A stretch of DNA of 15,508 nucleotides from the NCBI GenBank assembly GCA_015228895.1, contig JADGCR010000031.1:1-15508 (forward strand), in the 5' to 3' direction. How positions within the stretch are numbered: the stretch's first letter is position 1; every line of letters begins with the position of its first letter. The notes beneath the pieces were generated by a model. The model did no database searches, was not told the DNA's origin, and was given only the letters and a program-made list of their open reading frames with translations. Both the position numbers and the translations under genes were made by a program. This document shows, one piece after another, positions 1-8,800 of this stretch. This DNA comes from Magnetococcales bacterium (GTDB taxonomy: Bacteria; Pseudomonadota; Magnetococcia; Magnetococcales; Magnetaquicoccaceae).

Positions 1-1291
1 GGTTCCACTCTTTGAAGGCGACCTGGATCTCCTGGTATTTTTTCCAGTCATGGCGTTGGTTCTGATCGGGACGGACCGGGTGGGGGAAACCGGGTTGGCG
101 GAGGGAACTCCAGCGTCCCTCCTTTTGCAACTCCTTGAGGGCCAGTTCCAGAAAGGCGCCGTTGGCCCAGCGGTCCACATAGGCGTCGGGGTCCCTGCTC
201 CGGTCGTTCTTGAGAAAACCCGCCTCCCGCCACATGCGGGCGCACCCTTTGAGGTGCCGGTTGATCTCCGGGGTGAGGCGACCATCCCAGACCATCATGT
301 CCAGGGCGTTGCGGACCACCGCCGGGGGCACCTCGGAGATGTCGGACCAGATGAGGTAAGTGGCCAGTTCCGGGTCGCTGGTGAGCAGCTCCCGACACTC
401 CTCCTCGGATTTGAGATAGGCGGCGATGATGTCGGGACGTTCCCGCAGCCAGTCGTGAATGGCCAGGGTCGCTCCGGTGACGCGAAAGGTGTGCTTGACC
501 GCCTGGGGATGGTATTTGTCGCAGGAACAGGGCATCTCCAGGCCGGTCACCCAGCGGGAGGCCGCCCCCTTGAACTCCAGCCAGGAGGGGTAGGGTTCCC
601 ACAGCGCGCCCGCCCAGATGGCGCTGCTGTTGATGTTGCTCATCTGTCGCTCGATGGATTGCTCGCTGAGTTCCCCGCCGACTCCGTTCTGTCGGGACCA
701 GGTGAGGATCTGGCGGTGGGAATAGGAGCCAAACGGGACGCCGATGGGTCGCTGGTTCAGATCCCGGGGTTGTTTGACCTTGTCGCCCTCCAGGAGATCC
801 TTGCGCACCACGATGGAGCCGGTTTCCCCCAGATCGTATCCGGTGACCGACACCAGGTCGCAGTTCACCAGATCCCCGGCGGTCAGGGCGGGTGTTTCGG
901 CCATGTAGCCGATTTGATTGGTTCCGGCGTTCATGTTGTTGCTGATCAGGGGACCGGACAGGGCGCGGAACCAGATGATCCGGCTCCCCTTCGGGAGATA
1001 TTTGGCGCAGATTTGCGCCTGTTTGTTGATGGTGGCGGTCCAGTAGGGGGTGCAATAGGGTTGATAGCCGATGGTCAGGGTGACGGGATCGCCGATGTTG
1101 CCGAACTTCCCCGTCGGCTTGCCGTAACGGGCCGCCAGTTCCAGCCATTCGGCGGAGAGGTGTTTTTCGGACTGGGCGTAGGCGCGCCCGCCGACGGGGG
1201 AGGGGAGCAGGCTCAACACCGTGGGCAAGACGGCCCCCGTGGCTGCGCGTTGCAGAAACATCCGTCGATTCCATTCAAACTGTTGATGCAT
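1..1291 (-). CDS. Tat-exported ABC-type substrate-binding protein, C-terminus beyond the left edge
   Basis: Probable periplasmic binding protein of an ABC importer, in the broad NrtA/SsuA/TauA (NMT1-like) group; the substrate cannot be read from the sequence. The frame stays open for 430 codons to the window edge, so the C-terminus is missing. The N-terminus is a classical twin-arginine signal: NRRMFLQ at residues 8-14, a hydrophobic stretch at about 16-30, and an AYA site at 37-39 that predicts cleavage before Q40. Residues 71-140 have the look of the first lobe of such binding proteins (TIGYQPYCTPYW, then AGTNQIGYMAETPAL). Seven cysteines (80, 95, 144, 255, 257, 299, 350) are unusual for a periplasmic protein, and C255-S-C257 is followed by a histidine at 261. 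The ATG at 1291 is supported by a strong Shine-Dalgarno sequence. The gene lies 39 bases after the STAS gene on the same strand, so it is probably the last visible gene of that operon. The family call is good; substrate and operon membership are inference. Confidence 0.8.
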   Translation of the reverse strand, partial: MHQQFEWNRRMFLQRAATGAVLPTVLSLLPSPVGGRAYAQSEKHLSAEWLELAARYGKPTGKFGNIGDPVTLTIGYQPYCTPYWTATINKQAQICAKYLPKGSRIIWFRALSGPLISNNMNAGTNQIGYMAETPALTAGDLVNCDLVSVTGYDLGETGSIVVRKDLLEGDKVKQPRDLNQRPIGVPFGSYSHRQILTWSRQNGVGGELSEQSIERQMSNINSSAIWAGALWEPYPSWLEFKGAASRWVTGLEMPCSCDKYHPQAVKHTFRVTGATLAIHDWLRERPDIIAAYLKSEEECRELLTSDPELATYLIWSDISEVPPAVVRNALDMMVWDGRLTPEINRHLKGCARMWREAGFLKNDRSRDPDAYVDRWANGAFLELALKELQKEGRWSSLRQPGFPHPVRPDQNQRHDWKKYQEIQVAFKEWN

Positions 1292-1297
1292 GGCGAT

Positions 1298-1303
1298 ACC
1301 TCC
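1298..1303 (-). promoter_or_regulatory. Ribosome binding site of the substrate-binding protein gene
   Basis: On the minus strand GGAGGT stands six bases before the ATG at 1291. This is the strongest Shine-Dalgarno match in the window. It fixes the start that places the twin-arginine motif at residues 9-10, and it would let this gene be translated far more strongly than the signalling genes before it. Confidence 0.8.
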
Positions 1304-1330
1304 CCGTCAGGGTGCAAGGATGGACAGACA

Positions 1331-1645
1331 TTAGATGATGTCCTTGATTTTGAATACCTTGTGCAGTTGGGTGATCTTCAGGATGTCAAAGATCGCTTTC
1401 CGGGGGTTGATGATCGTGATGTCCGCCTGTTCCTCCCCCGCCTGAGTGCGCAGGAACATCAGGCGTCCCAGCGCGGAACTGTCTATATAGGACACATGTT
1501 TGAAATCGATGATGTATTTGTTGATGCCCGTATGGGCGCGACAGGCGTCCTGAAATCGTTTCCCGTGGTGATAATCGAACTTGTCTCCCAGGGTGATCAG
1601 GAGGGTGTCGTCGGTTTTCTTGAAATCAATCTCTTCTTTGGCCAT
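1331..1645 (-). CDS. STAS-domain anti-anti-sigma factor-like protein
   Basis: Small cytoplasmic protein of 104 residues, the usual size for a single STAS domain of the SpoIIAA/RsbV type. The hallmark loop DSSALG is at residues 55-60, after the strand KYIIDFKHVSYI. S57 aligns with the serine that an anti-sigma kinase phosphorylates and a PP2C phosphatase dephosphorylates. In known systems the unphosphorylated form binds the anti-sigma kinase and frees the sigma factor or another target. The gene starts 22 bases after the stop of a REC-PP2C phosphatase gene, which matches known partner-switch pairs such as HsbR/HsbA and CrsR/CrsA, so S57 is the likely substrate of that enzyme. The Shine-Dalgarno sequence is weak (GGAACGATC before the ATG), which suggests translational coupling. 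No cognate kinase is visible here. The fold call is firm and the partner assignment is inference. Confidence 0.9.
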   Translation of the reverse strand: MAKEEIDFKKTDDTLLITLGDKFDYHHGKRFQDACRAHTGINKYIIDFKHVSYIDSSALGRLMFLRTQAGEEQADITIINPRKAIFDILKITQLHKVFKIKDII

Positions 1646-1667
1646 GATCGTTCCATCGCATTCGAGT

Positions 1668-2789
1668 TTAACACGTCAATTCGGCAAGGCTGATGTCATC
1701 GGACTGCGCCCTTTCGCCACGAAATCGCTCCAGGAGATCCATTATGCCATCCAGGGGATGGGATTGTGAACTGATTTGTCCCAGAATGGTCCGCAGACGT
1801 TCCGTGCCGAACAGCTCATCCTGGTCGTTGCGTTCCTCCACGATGCCGTCCGAGTAGATGAAAACCCGGTCGCCGGGGCGCACCTCCACGGTTTGCGGCG
1901 CGCCATCCGGTTGGTTCAGCATGCCCCGTGGAAAGCAGTCGGCTTCCAGAGCGTGGCACAGGCTGGCTCCCCTGAACAGGAACGCGTCGTGCAACCCGCA
2001 ATTCCAGACCTTCAGTCGGGTGCGCTCCGGATTCAATTCCAGGAAGCAGCTCACCATGAACATGTCCCGGCGGAGAATCCGGTAAAGCTTGTGGTTGATC
2101 CGGGCGCAGATGGTCTCCATGGGCACGCCCTGCAGGGTGTCGGTGTAGAAGGTGTCGGACACCAGGGGGCCACCGATTGCGGCGGCCAACCCGTGTCCGG
2201 TGAAGTCTCCCAGCATCACATGCTGGCCTCCGTCCGGACGGAACGCGGAGAGGATCAGATCCCCGGAAATCGTTTCCAGGGGTTTGTTCAGGCAACGGAG
2301 ATGGCGGTCGTCGAACGGCTTGGAGCGCTGGATGTTGGCGACGATGTCCACCACGATCTGACGTTCCGTCAGCAGTTGATCGTTGACCGCTTCCAGGGAG
2401 CGATGGGCGCTGCGCAAGGCCAGGTGGGTCCTGACCCTGGCCTGGACCACGGAGGGGGTGAAGGGCTTGGTGATATAATCCACCGCGCCCAGTTCCAGAC
2501 CATGGGTCTCGTCCTCCGCGCTGCTTTTGGCGGTGATGAAAATGATGGGGAGGGTCCGGATGTCGGGAATGGCCTTGATGCGTTGACACACTTCGTAGCC
2601 GTTCATCTCCGGCATCATGACATCCAGGAGCATCAGGTCGGGAGGGACCGCGGCCTGGGCGAGCTTGAGACCCTGCGTGCCATTCAGCGCCACGGTCAGG
2701 GCGTATTCGGACCCCAGAATGTTGCGCAACATGTCGATGTCGAAAGGATCGTCATCGATGAGCAATACCTTTTTCTTGTGTCGATTCAT
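1668..2789 (-). CDS. Response regulator with PP2C (SpoIIE/RsbU-type) serine phosphatase output
   Basis: Soluble 373-residue protein that should turn an aspartyl-phosphate signal into dephosphorylation of a phosphoserine protein, most likely the STAS protein encoded next. The receiver (residues 5-125) is complete: acidic pair D12-D13, phospho-acceptor D56 in LLDVMMP, T86 and K108. A helical linker (126-165) leads to a PP2C domain with the metal-binding pattern SGD (D177), GDFTGHG (D195), YSDG (D314) and SDD (D364-D365). Unlike the related HsbR and CrsR proteins, it ends after the phosphatase and carries no C-terminal kinase domain. Its ATG overlaps the stop of the preceding hybrid kinase gene (ATGA at 2789-2786), which implies translational coupling and a roughly fixed ratio to that kinase. 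HK2 is the obvious phosphodonor candidate, though this is not shown by the sequence. This is the only enzymatic output domain in the window. Confidence 0.93.
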   Translation of the reverse strand: MNRHKKKVLLIDDDPFDIDMLRNILGSEYALTVALNGTQGLKLAQAAVPPDLMLLDVMMPEMNGYEVCQRIKAIPDIRTLPIIFITAKSSAEDETHGLELGAVDYITKPFTPSVVQARVRTHLALRSAHRSLEAVNDQLLTERQIVVDIVANIQRSKPFDDRHLRCLNKPLETISGDLILSAFRPDGGQHVMLGDFTGHGLAAAIGGPLVSDTFYTDTLQGVPMETICARINHKLYRILRRDMFMVSCFLELNPERTRLKVWNCGLHDAFLFRGASLCHALEADCFPRGMLNQPDGAPQTVEVRPGDRVFIYSDGIVEERNDQDELFGTERLRTILGQISSQSHPLDGIMDLLERFRGERAQSDDISLAELTC

Positions 2790-5700
2790 GGGGTGCCGTC
2801 CTGAATGTCCTCTGCCAGGGTCATCCCCAGGGTGCCGGCCAAGGTCGATAGGGTGCTCCTGGCGTTTTCGTAGTCGTAATGTCGGAGTTGTTCCGCGATT
2901 TCATTCAGCGTGGTTTCCGCGGCGTGTCCATGGAGACACTCCCGCAACGGCGCGATGAGGGCGTCGGCCTCCGAATCCTGCTCGACCAGCAGGAGGGCCA
3001 GATGTCCCAGCAGTTTCTCCAGGCGCGTCACATCCAGATCCCTTCTGGTCGGTTTGGAGGCGTTCGCCTCCATGGCGGGTTGGGCGTCGTGGGCCAGATC
3101 GGCCAGGGAGAGCAGCACCTCGTCCAGGGCTTCCCGGAAACCCGTCAGCAGGGTGCCGACGTTGGGGTCGCGTCCGATCATGGCTTTTTCCAGCTGCATG
3201 GCGGCCTGGTTCAGTCGCACCGCTCCCAGTTGACCGGAGACGCTCTTGATGGTATGAGCCAGACGCTCCCCCAGAGCGTGGTCCCCGGCGAGCAGTGCCT
3301 GGGCGATCTTGTCCGCGTCCTGGGCGTTGTCCGTATAAAAGCGCGCCAGCATGCGTCGGTACAACCGGGCGTCACCCGCCATGCGCGCCAGTCCGTCCGC
3401 CACGTGGATGCCGGGCATGTCGGCAAAGCCCGCCCCGTCCCGGGCGCTGTCGGACGCGGCCAGGGCGGCGGGTGGGGAGATCTCCACCCACCGGGTCAGG
3501 ATGTCGTACAGCTCCTTGGGATTGAATGGCTTGCCCACATGGCCGTTCATGCCCGCCGCCAGACACTTCTTGCGGTCCTCCTCCATGGCGTGGGCGGTCA
3601 TGGCGATGATCGGGAGGTTCTGGAAACGCTTTTCCCGGCGGATCAGACGGGTGACGGTGAAACCGTCCATTTCCGGCATTTGCAGATCCATCAGCACCAC
3701 CGCGTAATCACGGTTCTGGATCATCCGCAGCGCCATTTTGCCGTGGTTGGCCTCCTCGACCAGGACGCCCACCCGTTCCATGAGCTCCCGCACCACCTGC
3801 ATGTTGATGGCGTTGTCCTCGACCACCAGAACCCGCACCCCGCCGAGATTTTTCTTGATGTTGCTCTCATCGACCACTTCCGCCTGGTGGTACAGGGAGT
3901 TCCTGGCGAACTGGAAGCCGAACACCTCCAGGATGGCGTTGAACAGTTGGGAGCGGTTGATGGGCTTCTCGACGCAGGTGTTGATCCCCGGCAACAGGGA
4001 TTTGACGCATTCGTCCTTGAAGGTCCTGGTCAACAGGATGGACCTGGGGAGAGCCTCCTCCGGGTAGCGTGAGGAGAGCATCTTGACCAGGTTGGAGTAG
4101 ACCCGCATCTCCCGACCCGGATCCTGGCGCAGATTCAAAACGACCAGCCGATAGGGAACGGGGCTCTCCATGGCGTCGATCATCAGGGAGGCGGCCAGGG
4201 ACATCCCGTCCACCCCGGTGGTCTCCAGATTGAAAGAGTGGAGGATCTCCTCCAGCACCTCCCTGGATTTGGGCTGATCGTCCACCAGCAGCACCTTGAC
4301 CTGGCCCGCCGTTTCCGGCAGACGCCGTTCCTTCCGTCCCTGCACGACGGGAATGAAAAGGGCGGTGAATCGGAACACGCTCCCTTTGCCCGGCGTGCTT
4401 TCCGCCCAGATCTCTCCACCCATCAGGCCCACGATGCGCTTGCAGATGGCCAGACCGAGACCGGTGCCGCCATACTTTCTGGTGATCGAATTGTCCGCCT
4501 GCACGAAGGATTCGAACAGGGCCGGCAGACGGGAGGGATCGATGCCGATGCCGGTGTCGTGAATGGCGAATTCGATGAGCGCCTGCTCCGCCTCCCCGCC
4601 GCGCAGTCGGGCCTCCACCACGATTTCACCCCGTTCCGTGAACTTGAGGGCATTGCCGATCAGGTTGGTCAACACCTGCTCCAGACGCATGGCGTCCCCG
4701 ATCATGTGGGTGATGTCGGAGGAGAGGGAGAGGATCAGTTCGATGTTCCTTTCCCCGGTCTGGCGGCGGAAGAGGTCGCCCAGGTGATCGAACACCTCCT
4801 GGAGATTGAACTCCTGTGGATTCAACTGCATGTGGCCCGCCTCGATTCGGGAGAATTCGAGGATGTCGTTGATCACCCCCAGCATGGAGCGGGAGGCGTT
4901 CTCGATTTTGGTCAGATAGTCTTCCACCTTGGGGGTGAGGTCGGCCTTGAGGGCCAGTTTGGTCAGCCCGATGATGGCGTTCATCGGCGTGCGGATTTCG
5001 TGGCTCATGTTGGCCAGGAAATCGCTTTTCGCCCGACTGGCGTCCTCGGCGGTCTTCAGCATGTCGTTCAGGGAGACCAACAGATTGTTGCGTTCGGTGA
5101 TGTCGTGCAGAAAGGCGGTGAAATGGAGTTGATTCTGGCGGTGGGTGGCGATCAGCGCCACCTCCAGGTTGACCCGGCCCCCGTTGGCGCACAACCCGTT
5201 GAGTTCCAGACGGCGCTTCAGGGGGCGTGTCCGGTCGCTCCGCAAGGATTCGACGTAGCGTTTCATGCCTTCCCGGTGCTGCGCGCGAAACTCCGGAGGC
5301 ACGATGAGGTCCGCGATGTCCCGCCCGATCACCTCCTGGCGGGAGTAGCCGAACAGAGTCTCGGCGAAGGGGTTGAAGTCCACCACCAGACCGTTCTGAT
5401 CCGTGGTGATGATGGCGTCCATGGCCGCTTCCAGAATGGAGCGCAGATGACTTTCCCGGTCCTTGAGCTGGGCGAACGTGTTGATCAGGTTCAGGTGGGT
5501 CTGCACCCGCGCCTTGACGACCGGGGGATTGAAGGGCTTGGTGATGAAGTCCACCGCCCCCAGCTCCAGGCCCTTGGTTTCGATTTCCACCTCGTTTTTC
5601 GCCGTGATGAAAATGATGGGGATTTCGTGGAACTCCCTGGAGGCCTTCAGCCGTTTGCAGACTTCGAAGCCGTTCATGCCGGGCATCAGGATGTCCAGCA

Positions 5701-5863
5701 GGATCAGGTCGGGCCGGTTGGGGGAGGCCACGGAATCCAGGGCGTCCTGGCCGTTCAGAGCGAAAAAGATTTTGTAGTCGGCGAGCAGGGCGTTGCGCAA
5801 CATGGCGATGTTGCCCGGCTCGTCATCGACCACCAGGATCTTCTGGCGCAACTGGCTGCTCAT
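2786..5863 (-). CDS. Soluble hybrid histidine kinase REC-PAS-HisKA-HATPase-REC-REC-HPt with extra C-terminal domain (HK2)
   Basis: Cytoplasmic phosphorelay kinase of 1025 residues with no membrane segment. Domain order: receiver 1 (about 7-125, D57 in LLDILMP, K109); PAS with PAC (135-260, ending FLHDITERN); HisKA with H288 in SHEIRTP; HATPase with N-box NLIGNALKFT (401-410), DTGIGI (436-441) and GTGLGL (466-471); receiver 2 (about 523-650); receiver 3 (about 677-792, D726 in LMDLQMP, K778); HPt with H870 in LAHTIKS; and a helical tail (943-1013) also found in four other proteins here. Receiver 2 keeps D528-D529, T612 and K633 but has N577 where the phospho-acceptor should be, so it is probably unable to be phosphorylated. 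The start at 5863 was preferred over codons further upstream because it overlaps the preceding stop as ATGA, has GGGAGGG before it, and leaves a normal receiver N-terminus. The next gene starts in a second ATGA overlap. The signal for the PAS domain is unknown. Confidence 0.93.
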   Translation of the reverse strand: MSSQLRQKILVVDDEPGNIAMLRNALLADYKIFFALNGQDALDSVASPNRPDLILLDILMPGMNGFEVCKRLKASREFHEIPIIFITAKNEVEIETKGLELGAVDFITKPFNPPVVKARVQTHLNLINTFAQLKDRESHLRSILEAAMDAIITTDQNGLVVDFNPFAETLFGYSRQEVIGRDIADLIVPPEFRAQHREGMKRYVESLRSDRTRPLKRRLELNGLCANGGRVNLEVALIATHRQNQLHFTAFLHDITERNNLLVSLNDMLKTAEDASRAKSDFLANMSHEIRTPMNAIIGLTKLALKADLTPKVEDYLTKIENASRSMLGVINDILEFSRIEAGHMQLNPQEFNLQEVFDHLGDLFRRQTGERNIELILSLSSDITHMIGDAMRLEQVLTNLIGNALKFTERGEIVVEARLRGGEAEQALIEFAIHDTGIGIDPSRLPALFESFVQADNSITRKYGGTGLGLAICKRIVGLMGGEIWAESTPGKGSVFRFTALFIPVVQGRKERRLPETAGQVKVLLVDDQPKSREVLEEILHSFNLETTGVDGMSLAASLMIDAMESPVPYRLVVLNLRQDPGREMRVYSNLVKMLSSRYPEEALPRSILLTRTFKDECVKSLLPGINTCVEKPINRSQLFNAILEVFGFQFARNSLYHQAEVVDESNIKKNLGGVRVLVVEDNAINMQVVRELMERVGVLVEEANHGKMALRMIQNRDYAVVLMDLQMPEMDGFTVTRLIRREKRFQNLPIIAMTAHAMEEDRKKCLAAGMNGHVGKPFNPKELYDILTRWVEISPPAALAASDSARDGAGFADMPGIHVADGLARMAGDARLYRRMLARFYTDNAQDADKIAQALLAGDHALGERLAHTIKSVSGQLGAVRLNQAAMQLEKAMIGRDPNVGTLLTGFREALDEVLLSLADLAHDAQPAMEANASKPTRRDLDVTRLEKLLGHLALLLVEQDSEADALIAPLRECLHGHAAETTLNEIAEQLRHYDYENARSTLSTLAGTLGMTLAEDIQDGTP

Positions 5864-8800
5864 GGCGCTGCCCTCCCGACGGGGAAATTGAGTGTGGTCT
5901 GCAGTTTTTGCAGCAACTGCTGGGCGCCCTGGTAATCCAGTCTTTGAATGCACGCCTCCAGACCTTGCAGTTCCGGTTGCAGGTTTTTTCTGTTCAGAAC
6001 CTGTTTGAGGGTTTCCAGGGTCAGTTCGGCGTCGGTGTCCCGTGTCTTCAGCAGCGTGAACAGTTCCTTGAGGAGGGGAACGATCACCGCCTGGTCCTGG
6101 GGTGAGTGGCTGGTCCGGGAGGGGGTGTCCTCCTCCCGGTCGGCGGGGGAGGGGACGAAATCGGGTCGCAGGGTGTGGATGGCCTGGATCACCTGGTGCA
6201 ACGCCTGATCGAACTCCTTGAGCAGGGAGGGCTCCTCGCGGATGCGGCGTTGCTCGATGGCCAGTTCCAGTTCATGGGCGGCCTGCTGCAACCGGGTCGC
6301 GGAGAGATTGCCGGCGATGCCGGTCATCATGTGGGCCAGATGCAGGGCGGTTTCCAGGTTTTCGTTGTCCAGGGCGGCGTGGATCTGATGGCCCACGTTG
6401 GCGTGGTCCTTGAAACGCATCAAGACCGCCTTGAAAAACCGCTCCTGTCCACCCAGACGGATCATGGCGTTGCGCAGATCGATGCCGGCCAAGACCGGTG
6501 GCAGGATGCCGGACGCCTCCCGCTGGGGTGGGGCGCTGGTTCCGGTCGGGACCCCGAAGCGGCGATCGTTGCCGTCCGGGTTGATCCAGCGCGTCAGGGT
6601 CGCATACAACTGTTTGATGTCGATGGGTTTGGTGATGTGGTCGTTCATGCCGGAGGCCAGGCTGGCCTCGCGGGCGCTCTCCAGGACATGGGCGGTCATG
6701 GCGATGATGGGCAGCGTCTGGAATCCGGGGTCGCTGCGAATGGCCCGTGTGGCCGCGTGACCATCCATGATCGGCATCTGCACATCCATCAGCACGGCGT
6801 CGTAGGTGTGGCCCTGCACTTTCTCCACGGCCTCCTGGCCGTTGTTGGCGATCTCCACGGTCACGCCCACCCTGGCCAGCAGCTCCGAGGCGACCTGTTG
6901 ATTGATGTAGTTGTCCTCGGCCAGCAACACCCTGGCCCCGCCGATCCGACTGGAGGTGGCCAGCTCCTCGTTCAACACCTGGATCTCCACATGCTGGTTC
7001 GAGGAGATCCGTTTGCCGAACACCTCCAGAATGGCGTTGAACAGATGGGCCTGGGTCACCGGCTTGTGCAGAAACAGATCGATGCCCGACTGCTCGGCGG
7101 TCTTTTGGATGGTGTTCTTTCCGAACGCGGTCAGCATGATGATTTTCGGCAAAGGGGCGGGGGTGTCCCGGTTGGCGAACTCCTGATGAATCGCCTTGGC
7201 GGTTTCGATGCCATCCATCCCCGACATGCGCCAGTCCATGAAGACCAGTTGATAGGGGGCCTCCGTGTCCCGCGCGTCCGTCAGTTCGGCCAGGGCGGCC
7301 TCGCCGGAATCCACCGTGGTGACGGTGAATTTGAACCCCCGCAGAATGGCCTCCATGATGGTCCGGGTCATTTCATGGTCGTCGGCCACCAGAATTTTGA
7401 GATCCCGCAACATGTCGGGTACGATCAGGGGCTTGTTGGATTCGGACGGATAGACCAGATTCACGGTGAAGGCGAACAGGCTGCCCCGTCCCAGGGTGCT
7501 TTCCGCCCAGATGCGCCCTCCCATGATTTCCACCAGTTGTTTGCAGATGTTCAGCCCCAGCCCGGTCCCGCCGTACTTGAGGGCGATGGAGGGGTCGGCC
7601 TGGGCGAAGGGGCTGAACAGCTTCTCGATGCGCTCCGGGGCGATACCGATGCCGGTGTCCTCGATGGAGAATTGCAGGGAGACGGGACCGATCTGTTTGG
7701 GGGTGGGGTGGGCGCGGACGACGATGGTTCCCTCGCCGGTGAATTTGATCGCGTTGCGCAGCAGATTGATCAGAATCTGCTCCAGCCGTTTGGAGTCCCC
7801 GAACAGGGTCGGGAAATAGTCGTCCGGGATCGAAAAGACCAGCTCGATCCCCTTGTCCGCCACCTGGCTGCCGAACATGTCCGCCAGCTTGTGGAACAAC
7901 TCGCCGGGATGGAACATGACGGGATAGAGGTCCAGCTTGCCCGCCTCGATTTTGGAAAAATCCAGGATGTCGTTCAGGCAGCCCATCAGGGACTGGGAGG
8001 CGTTGGCGATCTTGAACAGGTAGTCCCTGGTGTCGGGTTCCGTTTCGATGCGCAGGGCCAGATCGGTCAGACAGATGATGCCGTTCATCGGGGTGCGGAT
8101 TTCGTGGCTCAGATTGGCCACGAAATCGCTTTTGGCCTTGCTGGCCGCTTTTTCCATTTCCAGCAGCTTGATGGACTGCTCGTGGATCTTCTCTTCGTTG
8201 AGCTTGCGTTTGGTGATGTCCCGCATGACGCTGACGAAGAAAGTCTGGTTCCCTTCGCTCCAACTGTTGATCGAGAACTCCAGCGGGAACTCCTCTCCCC
8301 CTTTCTTGACCCCGGTGCCCTCCAGGGTGCCGCTGCTCATGCGGTTCTCCCGGTCGGTGGCCTGTTCGGTGAAAAACGAGCGATACTCCTCGTGGAGTCT
8401 CTCCGGGACGAGACGCAGCAGGGAGTCGCCGAGGATTTCCTGTTTCTTGAATCCGAAGGTCTTTTTCGCCCCCTGGTTCCAGAAGGTGATGCGCCCCTCC
8501 TGGTCCAGGGCGACGATCGCCTCGGAGACCGCGTCCGTGACGATGCGGAAACGGTGCTCGCTCTCCTTGAGTACCTGCTGGACACGTTTTTTGTCCAGAT
8601 GGGTCAGATAGGCCTTGGCGTGATACCGCACCCTGGCCAGCATCTCCACCCGGTCCGGCAGCTTGATGAGATAGTCGTTGGCCCCGGATTCGAAGGCGAT
8701 GGCCTTGAGTTGGGACTCCTCGATGGTGGAAAGCATGATGATCGGCATTTCCGCGAAGCTCTCCTTCTGGCGGAACTGCTTCAACAGGCTGACGCCGTCC

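Noticed and set aside
48..1274. Minus-strand frame of 408 codons over the binding protein
   Set aside because: It is out of frame with the Tat-signal protein that starts at 1291 and is composed largely of Arg, Pro, His and Gly. The frame from 1291 has a strong ribosome site, a signal peptide and a recognisable fold.
5864..5953. 30-residue N-terminal extension of HK2
   Set aside because: It lies inside the conserved tail of HK1, and the ATGA overlap with GGGAGGG upstream marks 5863 as the start.
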